A DNA stretch of 64,000 nucleotides from GCA-002733105 sp048595465 (GCA_048595465.1 JBJPGE010000001.1:10081-74080); one strand, 5' to 3'; shown: positions 24,421 to 35,136, numbered from the stretch's first letter. Numbers and translations: made by a program. Notes: generated from the sequence alone by a model not told the origin.

Positions 24421-27063
24421 ATGACCACTCCTAAAGAAACCTATTTAGCTGATTACCAAGTTCCTAACTATTTGATTGATACGGTGCATCTACATTTTGA
24501 ATTAGAGGCATCAAAAACACATGTACGTAGTGTGCTAAGTATGCGTAAAAACCCGCAAGGTAATGGTGGTGATTGCGTGCTTGATGGCGAGCAGCTTGAG
24601 TTGATATCAATTAAGATTGATGGTCGACAATTACAGGGAAATGAATACCAGCGAACGGAAAAGAGCTTACATTTATCTTCGCTTCCTGATTGCTGTGAAT
24701 TAGAGATTGAAACACTTATTGAACCCGAACAAAATACGGCATTAGAGGGCTTATACCACTCTGGCTCATTACTTTGTACACAATGTGAAGCGGAAGGTTT
24801 TAGACGTATTACGTACTATCTAGATCGCCCTGATGTGATGGCCGTATTTACGGTTTCTTTGGTAGCTGATAAAGAGGCATGGCCAATCATGCTATCTAAT
24901 GGGAATCTCGAAGAACAAGGGCAATTTGATGATGGCCGGCATTGGACGCGTTGGCATGATCCACATCCTAAACCAAGTTACCTTTTTGCTCTAGTGGCCG
25001 GTGATTTGTACCGCCAGCAAGATAGCTTTACTACACAGTCGGGGCGAGAAGTAAGTCTACAAATTTATGTGGATCATGAAAATAGCCATAAATGTGACCA
25101 CGCACTGATGTCTTTGAAACAAGCCATGAAGTGGGATGAAGAAACCTATGGTCGTGAATATGATTTAGGTGTATTTATGATTGTGGCGGTCAATGATTTT
25201 AATATGGGAGCGATGGAAAATAAGGGCTTAAACATATTTAATGCTTCGTGTGTGTTAGCTAGTCCTGAAACAGCAACGGATGCTGATTACTATCGAATTC
25301 AAAGTATTGTTGGTCATGAATATTTTCATAACTGGTCAGGTAATCGAGTGACTTGCCGAGATTGGTTTCAACTTAGTTTGAAAGAAGGGTTTACGGTGTT
25401 ACGTGATCAGCAATTTAGTGCTGCCCTTAATTCTGAGGCGGTTCAACGCATTGATGATGTAAACCAGCTCCGTACGATGCAGTTTGCAGAAGACGCTGGT
25501 CCAATGGCACACCCTGTACGTCCTGCTTCGTTTATCGAGATCAGTAATTTTTATACGGTTACAATCTATGAAAAGGGTGCTGAAGTTGTGGGCATGATTA
25601 AAACGATAGTAGGTGATGAAGGTTTTAGAAAAGGAACCGATTTTTACTTTGACCGCCATGATGGTCAAGCTGTTACTACTGATGATTTTGTTCAAGCCAT
25701 TGAAGATGCTAACGCTGTAGACTTAAGCCAGTTCAAACGTTGGTATTCACAAGCAGGCACACCTGAAGTTGTTATTGATGGGCAGTATGATGACTTTAAT
25801 AACGTCTATAGTTTAACCGTTTCTCAATCATGCCCTGCAACACCTGATCAAGTAGATAAAGAAGCGTTCCATATTCCTTTAGCTATGGGCTTATTAGATC
25901 AAAATGGTGATGCACTTTCATTACGACTTGAAGGTGATGAAGCTAATTTTGATGGCGATACACGAATTTTATCTATTACCGAATCAACGCAGACATTTAT
26001 ATTCAATAATGTGCAATTTAAGCCTACTCTTTCGGTATTACGTGGTTTTTCGGCACCTGTCATTATTAAAGCCAAATATTCAAATGCTGAACTAGCATTT
26101 TTGATGGCATATGATAGCGATAGTTTTAATCGCTGGGATGCTGGGCAAACGTTGTTGATTAGTGTGCTGTTAAAACTCGCGAAGGATATACAACAACAAA
26201 ACTCACTCAGCATCCCAAGTGACTTGATCCAACAGTTTAAATTTATTCTGATGGATAAAAAGCTTGATCCTGCTTTAATTGCCAAAATGCTGTCATTACC
26301 GACAGAGAATTATTTGGCAGCACAAATGAAAAATGCTGATGTTGACGCCATACATCGTGCTCGACTCTTTCTAAAGAAGAGCTTAGCTAATGGTTTGAAA
26401 GAAGAATTTATAGCGATATATCAACAATATAACTCACGAGATAAATATCAATTCAATGCGCTGGATATGGCGCGCAGAACGCTTAAAAATAGTTGTTTAA
26501 GTTACTTAATGTCAACCGATGACCCAATGCAGACACAACGTTGTCTTAAACAAATGAAACAGTCAGACAATATGACAGATACTATTACTGGACTGGTTTT
26601 ATTGTCGAATCAAGCGGGACCAGAAGGTGAGCATGCATTACGCGCATTTTATGAGCAATGGCAGCATGATCGTTTGGTAGTGGATAAATGGTTGACAGTG
26701 CAGGCTCAATCAAACTTGCCAAATACATTATTACGTGTCAAAGCTTTAATGAAGCATCCAGCTTTTAGCATTAAAAACCCTAATAATGTACGTGCACTTA
26801 TAGGACAATTCTGCCGAAATAACCCCATTAATTTTCATGCAAAAGATGGTTCTGGGTATTGCTTCTTAGCTGAACAAATATTAGTACTTAATAAACTTAA
26901 TCCTCAAGTTGCTTCACGAATGCTAGGTGCTTTTAATTCTTGGCGGCAATATGATGAAGTGCGGCAAGGGTTAATGAAGCAAGCATTATCGGAGATTGCG
27001 AACCATGATGGTTTGTCTCCTGACGTGTATGAAGTCGTCACCAAGTATCTAGCTGATGTTTAA
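24421..27063 (+). CDS. pepN: Aminopeptidase N
   Basis: Cytoplasmic M1-family zinc aminopeptidase that trims N-terminal residues in peptide turnover. At 880 residues it matches the E. coli-type enzyme. The exopeptidase motif GAMENKGLNIF lies near residue 265, the zinc site HEYFHNWSGNR near 300 with the third ligand in LSLKEGFTV about 19 residues later, and the catalytic tyrosine region FYTVTIYEKGAEV near 378. The ending overlaps the HIT gene by 8 bases. Confidence 0.96.
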   Translation: MTTPKETYLADYQVPNYLIDTVHLHFELEASKTHVRSVLSMRKNPQGNGGDCVLDGEQLELISIKIDGRQLQGNEYQRTEKSLHLSSLPDCCELEIETLIEPEQNTALEGLYHSGSLLCTQCEAEGFRRITYYLDRPDVMAVFTVSLVADKEAWPIMLSNGNLEEQGQFDDGRHWTRWHDPHPKPSYLFALVAGDLYRQQDSFTTQSGREVSLQIYVDHENSHKCDHALMSLKQAMKWDEETYGREYDLGVFMIVAVNDFNMGAMENKGLNIFNASCVLASPETATDADYYRIQSIVGHEYFHNWSGNRVTCRDWFQLSLKEGFTVLRDQQFSAALNSEAVQRIDDVNQLRTMQFAEDAGPMAHPVRPASFIEISNFYTVTIYEKGAEVVGMIKTIVGDEGFRKGTDFYFDRHDGQAVTTDDFVQAIEDANAVDLSQFKRWYSQAGTPEVVIDGQYDDFNNVYSLTVSQSCPATPDQVDKEAFHIPLAMGLLDQNGDALSLRLEGDEANFDGDTRILSITESTQTFIFNNVQFKPTLSVLRGFSAPVIIKAKYSNAELAFLMAYDSDSFNRWDAGQTLLISVLLKLAKDIQQQNSLSIPSDLIQQFKFILMDKKLDPALIAKMLSLPTENYLAAQMKNADVDAIHRARLFLKKSLANGLKEEFIAIYQQYNSRDKYQFNALDMARRTLKNSCLSYLMSTDDPMQTQRCLKQMKQSDNMTDTITGLVLLSNQAGPEGEHALRAFYEQWQHDRLVVDKWLTVQAQSNLPNTLLRVKALMKHPAFSIKNPNNVRALIGQFCRNNPINFHAKDGSGYCFLAEQILVLNKLNPQVASRMLGAFNSWRQYDEVRQGLMKQALSEIANHDGLSPDVYEVVTKYLADV

Positions 27064-27466
27064 ACTTGACCCACGATTAGAACAAGACACAATCTTAATC
27101 GGGGAGTCTTCTCTGAGCACAGTATTATTGATGAATGATGCACGTTATCCATGGGTAATCTTAGTGCCAAGAGCTACAGGCGTCACAGAGGTTTTTCAGC
27201 TAAATGTTAAACAACAAGCTCAACTGATGAACGAGTCAAATTTTATAGCGGAAAAAATGAAAACATTAGTGCAAGCTGACAAAATGAATGTAGCTGCATT
27301 AGGAAATGTCGTATCGCAGCTTCATATACATCATGTTGCTAGATTCATTGGTGATGAAACGTGGCCTGCACCTGTTTGGGGAAAGGGGGCAGCCGTTCAG
27401 TATGATAAAGCTGAGCGAGATGCTGTGTGTCAGCAATTTACACAATTATTTTCTGATTTGTTATAA
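27056..27466 (+). CDS. HIT-domain protein
   Basis: A 136-residue histidine-triad protein, probably a nucleotide hydrolase or transferase acting on a nucleoside-phosphate conjugate. The triad is QLHIHHVAR near residue 82, and the upstream VILVPRATG and LNVAALGNVVSQ blocks fit the HIT branch common in gammaproteobacteria. The start overlaps pepN by 8 bases and the DUF2835 gene follows after 7 bases, so pepN, this gene and DUF2835 probably form one unit. Confidence 0.88.
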   Translation: MFKLDPRLEQDTILIGESSLSTVLLMNDARYPWVILVPRATGVTEVFQLNVKQQAQLMNESNFIAEKMKTLVQADKMNVAALGNVVSQLHIHHVARFIGDETWPAPVWGKGAAVQYDKAERDAVCQQFTQLFSDLL

Positions 27467-27473
27467 GGTAATA

Positions 27474-27689
27474 ATGGAATTACACTTTAGCCTAAATGTG
27501 AGCCGAGAGCAGGCTTTACGCTATTATCAAGGTACGGCAAAAACAGTTGTTGTAACTGCTGCTACAGGCCAGAAAATACAATTTCCAGCTGAACATATTA
27601 GGTCTTTTATAGATCAAAATGGTATTCAAGGACAGTTTAGTATCCAGTTTGATAAAGAGAATAAATTGATCGGATTAAATCGTATCTAG
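27474..27689 (+). CDS. DUF2835 family small protein
   Basis: A 71-residue protein starting MELHFSLNVSREQALRYY with the family pattern GxAKTVVVTAATGQKIQFPAEHIRSF; function unknown. I use ATG 27474, preceded by AAGG, because the longer upstream reading frame runs antiphase through the HIT gene and has no homologous-looking sequence. The 3' end overlaps the convergent GGDEF-EAL gene by 15 bases, so both stop codons lie within the other gene or at its edge and no terminator fits between them. Confidence 0.85.
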   Translation: MELHFSLNVSREQALRYYQGTAKTVVVTAATGQKIQFPAEHIRSFIDQNGIQGQFSIQFDKENKLIGLNRI

Positions 27690-30563
27690 CCGTAATTTAG
27701 GTTTTCCTAATGGATTGCCATCTAGAAAATAAGGTTTAGGCTTGCCGATATAAAACCCTTGGGCAAAATCGACCCCCATTGTTTTTAGCAAAGCAAGTGT
27801 TTCAGCATCCTGAACAAATTCAGCAACCGTTTTTTTACCCATACCTTTTGCAAGGTCAACCAATGCTTTAACGAAGACACGGTCATTATCATTGTTGATT
27901 AAATTAACGATAAATGAACCATCAATTTTAATAAAGTCTACAGGAAGTTCACGCAATGAGTGGAATGAAGAAGCATCTTTACCAAAATCATCTATAGAAA
28001 AGCGGTAACCTAAAGAATTTAATAACTCTATAAAGTCTCTTGCTTGAATAACATCTGGCGATGCTGCCGTTTCAGATAATTCAAACATTAAGCCATCCGC
28101 ATTTGTATTATTATCTCTAAGCAGACGTTTTAAGAGTGGCACTAGAATAGAATCATTGATGGCGGCAGAAGATAAGTTAACTGAAAGTGAAACATCGGCA
28201 TTCACTTGTTTTAATTCTGCCTGTAATTTAATGCTGTTTTTTATAACAAAGTGATCAATGTCATGTATAAGGCCAGTCTGTTCGGCTATAGGAATGAATG
28301 CTGAAGGCGGATGGATCGTATTGTTATCATCAAGCATCCGAATTAACACTTCATAATGATCAATTGCTTCTGATTGAATATTCATGACAGGTTGATAATG
28401 AAGAATGAAACGGTTGTTTTCTAAAGCATTTTCTATTTGTTCTTTCCAAAATACACGAGACTCTAATTGATCGCGTGTTGTATCATCAACATTGAACTGA
28501 TGCCATGTGTTTTTTCCTTTAGCTTTCGCTTGATACATGGCGATGTCAGCATTGCTTATTAACTCTTCAATAGTTTGCTCTTCCAAAGGAAATTGGACGA
28601 TACCGATGCTTGTTGTTACTTTATATTTTAAGCTGTTAAAACTAATGTTAATTTGTGCCAACTGTTCGATGATTTTTTGAGCAAAGTTAATGGCACCATC
28701 TTCATCTGTTTGCGGCAAGATAATGGCAAATTCATCGCCGCCTAGACGTGCAACACTGTCTGTTGTGCGGGAGAGTGTTAATAATGTTTCAGCAACTTGT
28801 TTAAGTACTTGATCCCCTGCTTTATGACCGTAACGATCGTTGATGTCTTTAAACTGATCAAGGTCAAGAAACAGTAAGGCTCCTTGATGATCAAAACGTT
28901 TAGCATTATTAAGCAACTGTTCAAAAGTAGAGTTGAATTTTCGACGGTTATAAAGCTCGGTTAATACATCATGCTCAGCTAACCAGATAATATGCTCATC
29001 GCTACGTTTTTTCTCGGTAATATCCAGTCCGACAGCTAAGATAACAGAGTCATCCGTCGGATGGTTTAGACTGGAAAGGAGCCAAGAAATAATGTGAACA
29101 GTGCCTGTGCTGCGATTAATAAGCTCAGACTCTTGCTGGCTAATGGTTTGATCAGTAGTTTGTAAGCGAGTAAGGATATTTTTGGTTTCTGACCATTGTT
29201 CTGTAGGGAAAAAACGTTCAAAAGATGAGTTAACTATTTCAGTTGATGCATAGCCTGTTATTTCTTCTGAAAAATGATTAAAAGAGGTTATTAGGCATTG
29301 TTTGTCCAGCGTTATAATAACCATTTGGGCAGTATTTATTAAACTTTGGACAAAGTCTCTTTCTTGTTGAAGCTCTTCACTACGCTTACTTAGCGTGATT
29401 GTGTGGTCATTTATTGAATCGTACAAACTTTCTTGTTGAGATGTTAATTCAAACGTTGATTTCTCTAATTGAGTAAGCTCATCATTAAAACCTAAAAAAC
29501 TGGTTTTCTGAGGGATTAATAACTTAGCTTCGTCATACTTTTGCTGGGCAATAAGAGGTAATGCTTCTGATATTAAAGCCAGTCGAGACAAGGGTCTTGA
29601 GATAAAAAAGAACAGGCCAACAGCCATTATCAGCATGCTGAGAAGTGAAAATAGGAAGTTACGATAAGTTGTATCAATAATTTCTTGATAATGTGAAGAA
29701 ATATTATCGATGATAATGAACAAAAGGTTTTTATCTTGTTTTGAATTAATAAGGTGAAATTCAACTGGAGATAGATCCGCTTTTAAAAGCTGAAGGGGAG
29801 AATTACTGTCCCTTATTATTTGATTTGTCTTGATATCATAAGAGGTGTAGCTTTTTGCCAGTTTATCTAAATGAAACTTACTTTCATCAAGTGACGTTAT
29901 TGCATGAACGTTCATATCCCATTCAGGAATAAATCGATTGGCTTGCAGGATTAAGTTGTTTTGCCGTTTACCAAGGATGGCAACGTCGGCTCCTGTTTTT
30001 TGAGTAAATTTTAATAATGTATCACTCATCCCAGATGCAACAACTAACATTGAGCTGACACGCTTTTTAATAAGTATAGGGATCAGGTTAAACTGAATAC
30101 ATTCTTGTCCACAATGAATATAACTTTGTGCCGAGCCATTCTCAATGACAGAAGGGATAAGTTGTTTAATGTTCTTGGGCAGTTCATTTCCCCATCCTGC
30201 CAACTGATTACCGGAAGCATCTAAATATTGGGCATGGGAGAGTTGCCAATCGACTTCAAGAGATGTGCGGTTACTATTTAATAGATGCGTTGTTGTTACT
30301 AGATATTTTCTAACAGATAAATTGTTATCAGGAAGAAGCATGAGTTCTGCTAATTGCTGTAATTGGTTGCTAGAACTCGTTATTTCATTGCTTAGATCTT
30401 GTTTGAATTGCTGCTGAATTTGATCACGAGAGAAATTGAGGTCTTGGAGTGAATTCCAATAAGTTAAAAGGAGGAAACCGGCATTAAACAGGAGCAATAG
30501 GACGCCAAAAAAGAACGCAGCTTTCCACTTCACACTTAAGAAAAATTGATTAAATAGACCCAT
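27675..30563 (-). CDS. Membrane PAS-GGDEF-EAL cyclic-di-GMP protein
   Basis: A 962-residue inner-membrane signalling protein. Order: transmembrane helix (about 14-33), a periplasmic sensor of about 260 residues, second helix (about 293-315), linker, PAS domain (about 400-510), GGDEF domain (about 525-685) with RLGGDEFAIIL, and EAL domain (about 700-950) with YEVLIRM in place of EALLR, SVNLSSAAI, FELSETA, DDFGKDASS and IKIDGSF. The cyclase motif is intact. In the EAL domain the usual DDFGTGYSS loop is DDFGKDASS and the late AEGVE is AEFVQ, so phosphodiesterase activity is uncertain. Ligand of the sensor is unknown. Overlaps DUF2835 convergently. Confidence 0.92.
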   Translation of the reverse strand: MGLFNQFFLSVKWKAAFFFGVLLLLFNAGFLLLTYWNSLQDLNFSRDQIQQQFKQDLSNEITSSSNQLQQLAELMLLPDNNLSVRKYLVTTTHLLNSNRTSLEVDWQLSHAQYLDASGNQLAGWGNELPKNIKQLIPSVIENGSAQSYIHCGQECIQFNLIPILIKKRVSSMLVVASGMSDTLLKFTQKTGADVAILGKRQNNLILQANRFIPEWDMNVHAITSLDESKFHLDKLAKSYTSYDIKTNQIIRDSNSPLQLLKADLSPVEFHLINSKQDKNLLFIIIDNISSHYQEIIDTTYRNFLFSLLSMLIMAVGLFFFISRPLSRLALISEALPLIAQQKYDEAKLLIPQKTSFLGFNDELTQLEKSTFELTSQQESLYDSINDHTITLSKRSEELQQERDFVQSLINTAQMVIITLDKQCLITSFNHFSEEITGYASTEIVNSSFERFFPTEQWSETKNILTRLQTTDQTISQQESELINRSTGTVHIISWLLSSLNHPTDDSVILAVGLDITEKKRSDEHIIWLAEHDVLTELYNRRKFNSTFEQLLNNAKRFDHQGALLFLDLDQFKDINDRYGHKAGDQVLKQVAETLLTLSRTTDSVARLGGDEFAIILPQTDEDGAINFAQKIIEQLAQINISFNSLKYKVTTSIGIVQFPLEEQTIEELISNADIAMYQAKAKGKNTWHQFNVDDTTRDQLESRVFWKEQIENALENNRFILHYQPVMNIQSEAIDHYEVLIRMLDDNNTIHPPSAFIPIAEQTGLIHDIDHFVIKNSIKLQAELKQVNADVSLSVNLSSAAINDSILVPLLKRLLRDNNTNADGLMFELSETAASPDVIQARDFIELLNSLGYRFSIDDFGKDASSFHSLRELPVDFIKIDGSFIVNLINNDNDRVFVKALVDLAKGMGKKTVAEFVQDAETLALLKTMGVDFAQGFYIGKPKPYFLDGNPLGKPKLRLDTI

Positions 30564-30702
30564 GTATTATTTAAGGCGTACCAAATTAAAACGATTTATT
30601 AGAAATAACAATATGGACACTTATAGCCTTAATCTACAAATTAGTCTATTGTACTATCGTACGTACCATACCATAATTTAATGATAATAGTGATGCCGGA
30701 AA

Positions 30703-31140
30703 TCACCTAGAATCTTTATCGTAATGGAGATAGGTGGCGGATAACTTATCTGCCCAGCTTTTGTTATTATCCCCTAAATATTGCCACCAAAAACCTACTC
30801 CAAGAGGGATCCATGACAGAAATGCGGCAACAAAGCGAAGTGTCGATTGTCGCCAGCTAATAGTGTTTTGTTCTTCACTCAATAAATATACTTTCCATGC
30901 GCGCATCCCGATAGTTTGACCACCGTGGGTCCAGAACCAAACATAAAATAACCAACTTACAGCAAATAAATAGGCAATAAAAAATAGGTTGCCTTGGCTG
31001 ATAGCCTTGCCATCATTAATAATGACGGCAATGAGTGATGCAAGAAATAAGATTGATAGCAAAACCATAGCATCATAAAACATAACAGCGAGCATTCTAA
31101 ATAAACTGGGTCGACGTACTGTGTTTGAATGTTCGGTCAT
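30703..31140 (-). CDS. RDD family membrane protein
   Basis: A 145-residue inner-membrane protein with RRPSLFRMLAVMFYDAMVLL at the start, a second hydrophobic segment near 55-75, the GGQTIGMRAWKVYLL region, and the C-terminal SWADKLSATYLHYDK end with the conserved aspartate. It belongs to the RDD family, often linked to ion or compatible-solute exchange but without a firm general function. It is divergent from purL with a 66-base gap, and 139 bases separate it from the GGDEF-EAL gene start; nothing else is visible in that gap. Confidence 0.85.
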   Translation of the reverse strand: MTEHSNTVRRPSLFRMLAVMFYDAMVLLSILFLASLIAVIINDGKAISQGNLFFIAYLFAVSWLFYVWFWTHGGQTIGMRAWKVYLLSEEQNTISWRQSTLRFVAAFLSWIPLGVGFWWQYLGDNNKSWADKLSATYLHYDKDSR

Positions 31141-31206
31141 AAAAATACAAATATAGTTGGGTATAAAGTATCATTATTACATTAAGTTATATGAATAGGG
31201 TTTAGC

Positions 31207-34200
31207 ATGTTGCAATTGACAGGTCGTTCAGCATTTTCGGCATTTCGCTTAGACAAGTTATTAGCTTCGTTACAAGGCGATGTTGATGGTGTGATTTCGG
31301 TTCGTGGTGAATATCGCTATTTCATTGAAATTGAAGATGAAACAAAGCTTTCTGCAGCGGAAGAAGCAGTATTGGAAACTTTGCTTGAAGCAACTAATGA
31401 AAGCAATGCTGAGATAAGTAACGAAAACTTTTTCCTCGTTACTCCTCGCCCAGGAACGATATCGCCTTGGTCAAGCAAGGCAACCGATATTGCGCATAAT
31501 AGTGGATTGGCAGCTATTTTGCGTATGGAACGAGGCATAGCATTTTATATAAAAACAGCTGGTTCCTTATCAGCAAGTCAGCGTCAACAAATTGCTACAC
31601 AATTACACGATCGAATGATTGAGGTAGTATTTGATTCTGTCGATGAAGTTGAGCGTTTATTTATTCACAATTCATCAAGGCCTTTAGCTGCCGTCGATAT
31701 TTTAAATGGTGGGCGAGAAGCATTAGTTTTAGCGAATAAAACAATGGGCTTGGCTTTAGCTGAAGATGAAATTGATTATTTGGTTGATAATTTCACTTTG
31801 TTAGGACGTAACCCCAACGACATTGAGTTGATGATGTTTGCTCAAGCAAACTCAGAACATTGCCGACATAAAATATTCAGTGCAGATTGGATTATTGATG
31901 GTAAAGAACAACCTCATACGCTGTTTAATATGATCCGTAATACCCATGCTTTGCACCCAGAAGGTGTGATAACGGCATACAGTGATAACTCTTCCGTTAT
32001 TGAAGGTGCAAACACACACCGTTTCCATGTTGATATGGCGAATAACCACTATAGCTATCAAGGTGAAGTTCAACATATTTTGATGAAAGTGGAAACGCAT
32101 AATCACCCTACGGCTATTTCGCCGTTTCCAGGGGCGGCTACAGGCGCTGGAGGTGAGATTCGTGATGAAGGTGCGACAGGACGAGGTTCTAAACCCAAAG
32201 CAGGCTTAACCGGCTTTTCTGTTTCAAATTTGAATATTGAAGGTTTTGAACAACCGTGGGAAACCGTTTATGGAAAGCCATCACGTATGGCATCAGCACA
32301 AGATATTATGCTTGAAGGGCCCATTGGTGGCGCGGCATTTAATAATGAGTTTGGTCGACCCAACTTATGCGGTTATTTCCGTACTTATGAAGCCTTAGTA
32401 CCCAGTGTGAATGGCTTTGAAGTACGTGGTTATCATAAACCCATTATGGTTGCCGGTGGTATGGGCACCATTCGTCCTCAACACGTTAAAAAGAATATTT
32501 TTGAGCCAGGTGTTCAGTTAATCGTTTTAGGTGGCCCAGCCATGTTAATTGGTTTGGGCGGCAGTGCTGCTTCATCTGTAGCATCGGGTGCCAGTGATGA
32601 AGGTTTAGACTTCGCTTCAGTGCAACGTGGTAATCCTGAAATGGAACGCCGTTGCCAAGAAGTGATAGACCGCTGTGTGGCATTAGATGAAAATAATCCT
32701 ATTATTGCTATCCATGATGTGGGAGCGGGCGGCCTTTCTAACGCATTCCCTGAGCTAGTTGATGATAGTGGTCGAGGTGGTCGATTTGAACTGCGTTTAG
32801 TGCCGAATGATGAATCGAGTATGTCACCGATGGAAATCTGGTGTAACGAATCGCAAGAACGCTATGTGATGGGTGTTTCGCCAGAGCAAGTGGAAATATT
32901 CCAAGCCATTTGTGAACGAGAACGTTGCCCATGGGCGATCGTAGGTGAAGTAACAGCGCAGCAGCATTTGTTAGTGGGTGATGCTGATAATGATAATAAT
33001 CCAGTTGATATGCCGATGTCACTATTGCTGGGCAAGCCGCCTAAAATGTTACGTGATGTTAAGCATCAGACTTTTGAAAAACCAGAACTAACGCTAGATG
33101 GTGTCACTGTTAGTGAAGCCTTAGAGCGCGTATTAAGGCTCCCAGCAGTGGCTAGCAAAAACTTTTTAATTACCATTGGCGATCGTAGTGTTACAGGATT
33201 AGTTGCACGTGACCAAATGGTGGGTCCGTGGCAAGTTCCCGTTGCAGATTGTGCCGTAACTTTGGCTGATCATCACGGATTTATTGGTGAAGCGATGTCA
33301 ATGGGCGAGCGAGCACCTTTAGCATTAATTGACGCACCAGCATCAGGGCGAATGGCTGTGGGTGAAGCTATTACTAATATTGCGGCAGCATGCATCGCTG
33401 ATATGAGTGATATTAAATTATCGGCAAATTGGATGGCGGCGTGTGGTCATGCTGGCGAAGATGCGATTCTTTATGAAACAGTTGAAGCTGTAGGTATGGA
33501 ACTATGCCCTCAATTAGGCATTGCTATTCCTGTAGGTAAAGATTCATTATCAATGAAAACAGTGTGGCAAGATGACGGTGAAAATAAATCAGTTACCTCA
33601 CCACTGTCATTGATTGTTACGGCTTTTGCACCTGTAACAGATGCATCAAAAACAGCGACACCACAATTACGCACAAATCAAGGTGATAGCGATTTAATCT
33701 ATATTGATTTGGGTAAAGGTTGTAACCGACTTGCCGCCTCTGCAATTGCACAGGTTTATAATCAAGTAGGTCATCATGGTCCTGATTTAGATGATCCAAA
33801 ATTGTTGAAGAAATTCTTTTATGCGATTCAACAATTACAGCAAGATGATTTATTGTTGGCCTATCACGATCGTAGTGATGGTGGTTTGATTACGACGCTG
33901 TGTGAAATGGCATTTGCAGGTCATTGTGGTATTGATGTCAGTTTAGCTGGCTTGGGTGGCCCATTAGCACTGTTATTCAATGAAGAATTGGGTGCGGTGA
34001 TTCAAGTGCGCCACTGTGATGTTGAAGATGTGCTAGCCGTACTTCGTGAGCAAGATTTATCACATCATAGTCATGTCATTGGCTCTGTTACGGATGGAAA
34101 GCAAATCTCTATAAGGGTTAATGGTCAGCAGGAAATTAATCAATCACGCATCGAGCTACAGCGTTTTTGGGCTGAAACAAGCTATCAAATGCAAGCTTTA

Positions 34201-35091
34201 CGAGATAATCCTAAATGTGCAATAGAAGAATTTGATGCGTTACTGGATGAACATGATCCTGGTTTAAATGCACAGTTGACGTTTGATCCGACAGAACATA
34301 TTGCAGCAGCACTTATTGTGAGTGGTGAACGTCCGAAAATGGCGATCTTAAGGGAGCAGGGCATTAATGGGCAGATAGAAATGGCTGCAGCATTTGATCA
34401 TGCTGGCTTTACGGCGATTGATGTTCATATGAGTGATATTATTGAGGGTCGTGTTAACTTGGCTGACTTTAAAGGCTTAGTCGCGTGTGGTGGTTTCTCT
34501 TATGGTGATGTATTAGGTGCAGGTCGAGGTTGGGCAAGTACCATTTTGCATAATGAAACGGCAAGAAAACAATTTAGTGATTTCTTTAAGCGTGATGACA
34601 GTTTTGCACTCGGTATTTGTAATGGTTGTCAGATGTTATCGCAATTAAAAGAACTGATTCCAGGCAGTGATCATTGGCCTAGTTTTGAGCGAAACATGTC
34701 AGAACAATTTGAAGCACGATTATCATTAGTTGAAATAGTCGAATCACCGTCAATATTGTTGAAAGGTATGGCTGGTTCAATTATGCCTATTGCAGTAGCA
34801 CATGGTGAAGGGCGGGCAGATTTTAGTGAAACAGGTTCAATGAACGATTCATTGATTGCCATGCGTTATGTCGATAATTATGGTCAAGCAACAGAGCATT
34901 ATCCACAAAATCCAAATGGATCGCCTGAGGGTATCACTGCATTAACAACAACCGATGGCCGTGTCACTATTATGATGCCTCACCCAGAACGGGTGACACG
35001 AACAGTTCAGCACTCATGGCATCCGGATAACTGGAGTAAAGATGGACCTTGGTTAAGACTCTTTCACAATGCTCGGAAATGGGTAGCTTAG
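31207..35091 (+). CDS. purL: Phosphoribosylformylglycinamidine synthase
   Basis: Single-chain PurL, fourth step of purine synthesis, using ATP and glutamine to make FGAM. The 1294-residue length is typical of the large gammaproteobacterial form. The N-terminal PurS-like part is followed by the synthetase domains with MFAQANSEHCRHKIF near residue 215, KVETHNHPTAISPFPGAATGAGGEIRDEG (residues about 295-323) and ATP sites, and the C-terminal class I amidotransferase with FALGICNGCQMLSQL (nucleophile Cys) and MMPHPERV. Monocistronic as far as can be seen. Confidence 0.98.
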   Translation: MLQLTGRSAFSAFRLDKLLASLQGDVDGVISVRGEYRYFIEIEDETKLSAAEEAVLETLLEATNESNAEISNENFFLVTPRPGTISPWSSKATDIAHNSGLAAILRMERGIAFYIKTAGSLSASQRQQIATQLHDRMIEVVFDSVDEVERLFIHNSSRPLAAVDILNGGREALVLANKTMGLALAEDEIDYLVDNFTLLGRNPNDIELMMFAQANSEHCRHKIFSADWIIDGKEQPHTLFNMIRNTHALHPEGVITAYSDNSSVIEGANTHRFHVDMANNHYSYQGEVQHILMKVETHNHPTAISPFPGAATGAGGEIRDEGATGRGSKPKAGLTGFSVSNLNIEGFEQPWETVYGKPSRMASAQDIMLEGPIGGAAFNNEFGRPNLCGYFRTYEALVPSVNGFEVRGYHKPIMVAGGMGTIRPQHVKKNIFEPGVQLIVLGGPAMLIGLGGSAASSVASGASDEGLDFASVQRGNPEMERRCQEVIDRCVALDENNPIIAIHDVGAGGLSNAFPELVDDSGRGGRFELRLVPNDESSMSPMEIWCNESQERYVMGVSPEQVEIFQAICERERCPWAIVGEVTAQQHLLVGDADNDNNPVDMPMSLLLGKPPKMLRDVKHQTFEKPELTLDGVTVSEALERVLRLPAVASKNFLITIGDRSVTGLVARDQMVGPWQVPVADCAVTLADHHGFIGEAMSMGERAPLALIDAPASGRMAVGEAITNIAAACIADMSDIKLSANWMAACGHAGEDAILYETVEAVGMELCPQLGIAIPVGKDSLSMKTVWQDDGENKSVTSPLSLIVTAFAPVTDASKTATPQLRTNQGDSDLIYIDLGKGCNRLAASAIAQVYNQVGHHGPDLDDPKLLKKFFYAIQQLQQDDLLLAYHDRSDGGLITTLCEMAFAGHCGIDVSLAGLGGPLALLFNEELGAVIQVRHCDVEDVLAVLREQDLSHHSHVIGSVTDGKQISIRVNGQQEINQSRIELQRFWAETSYQMQALRDNPKCAIEEFDALLDEHDPGLNAQLTFDPTEHIAAALIVSGERPKMAILREQGINGQIEMAAAFDHAGFTAIDVHMSDIIEGRVNLADFKGLVACGGFSYGDVLGAGRGWASTILHNETARKQFSDFFKRDDSFALGICNGCQMLSQLKELIPGSDHWPSFERNMSEQFEARLSLVEIVESPSILLKGMAGSIMPIAVAHGEGRADFSETGSMNDSLIAMRYVDNYGQATEHYPQNPNGSPEGITALTTTDGRVTIMMPHPERVTRTVQHSWHPDNWSKDGPWLRLFHNARKWVA

Positions 35092-35107
35092 ATTGTTCGT
35101 GAACAAG

Positions 35108-35136
35108 TAGACATATTTCTTTAACTACATTATATT
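35108..35136 (+). promoter_or_regulatory. Candidate sigma-70 promoter for the OmpA/TSP3 gene
   Basis: TAGACA at 35108-35113, a 17-base spacer, and TATATT at 35131-35136 make a good sigma-70 match in the gap after purL. The ATG of the next gene is 49 bases downstream, with AAGGAG directly before it. Found by eye. Confidence 0.5.

Noticed and set aside
25899..26285. 128-residue reading frame on - opposite pepN
   Set aside because: Antiphase to a confident M1 peptidase, no ribosome binding site or domain.
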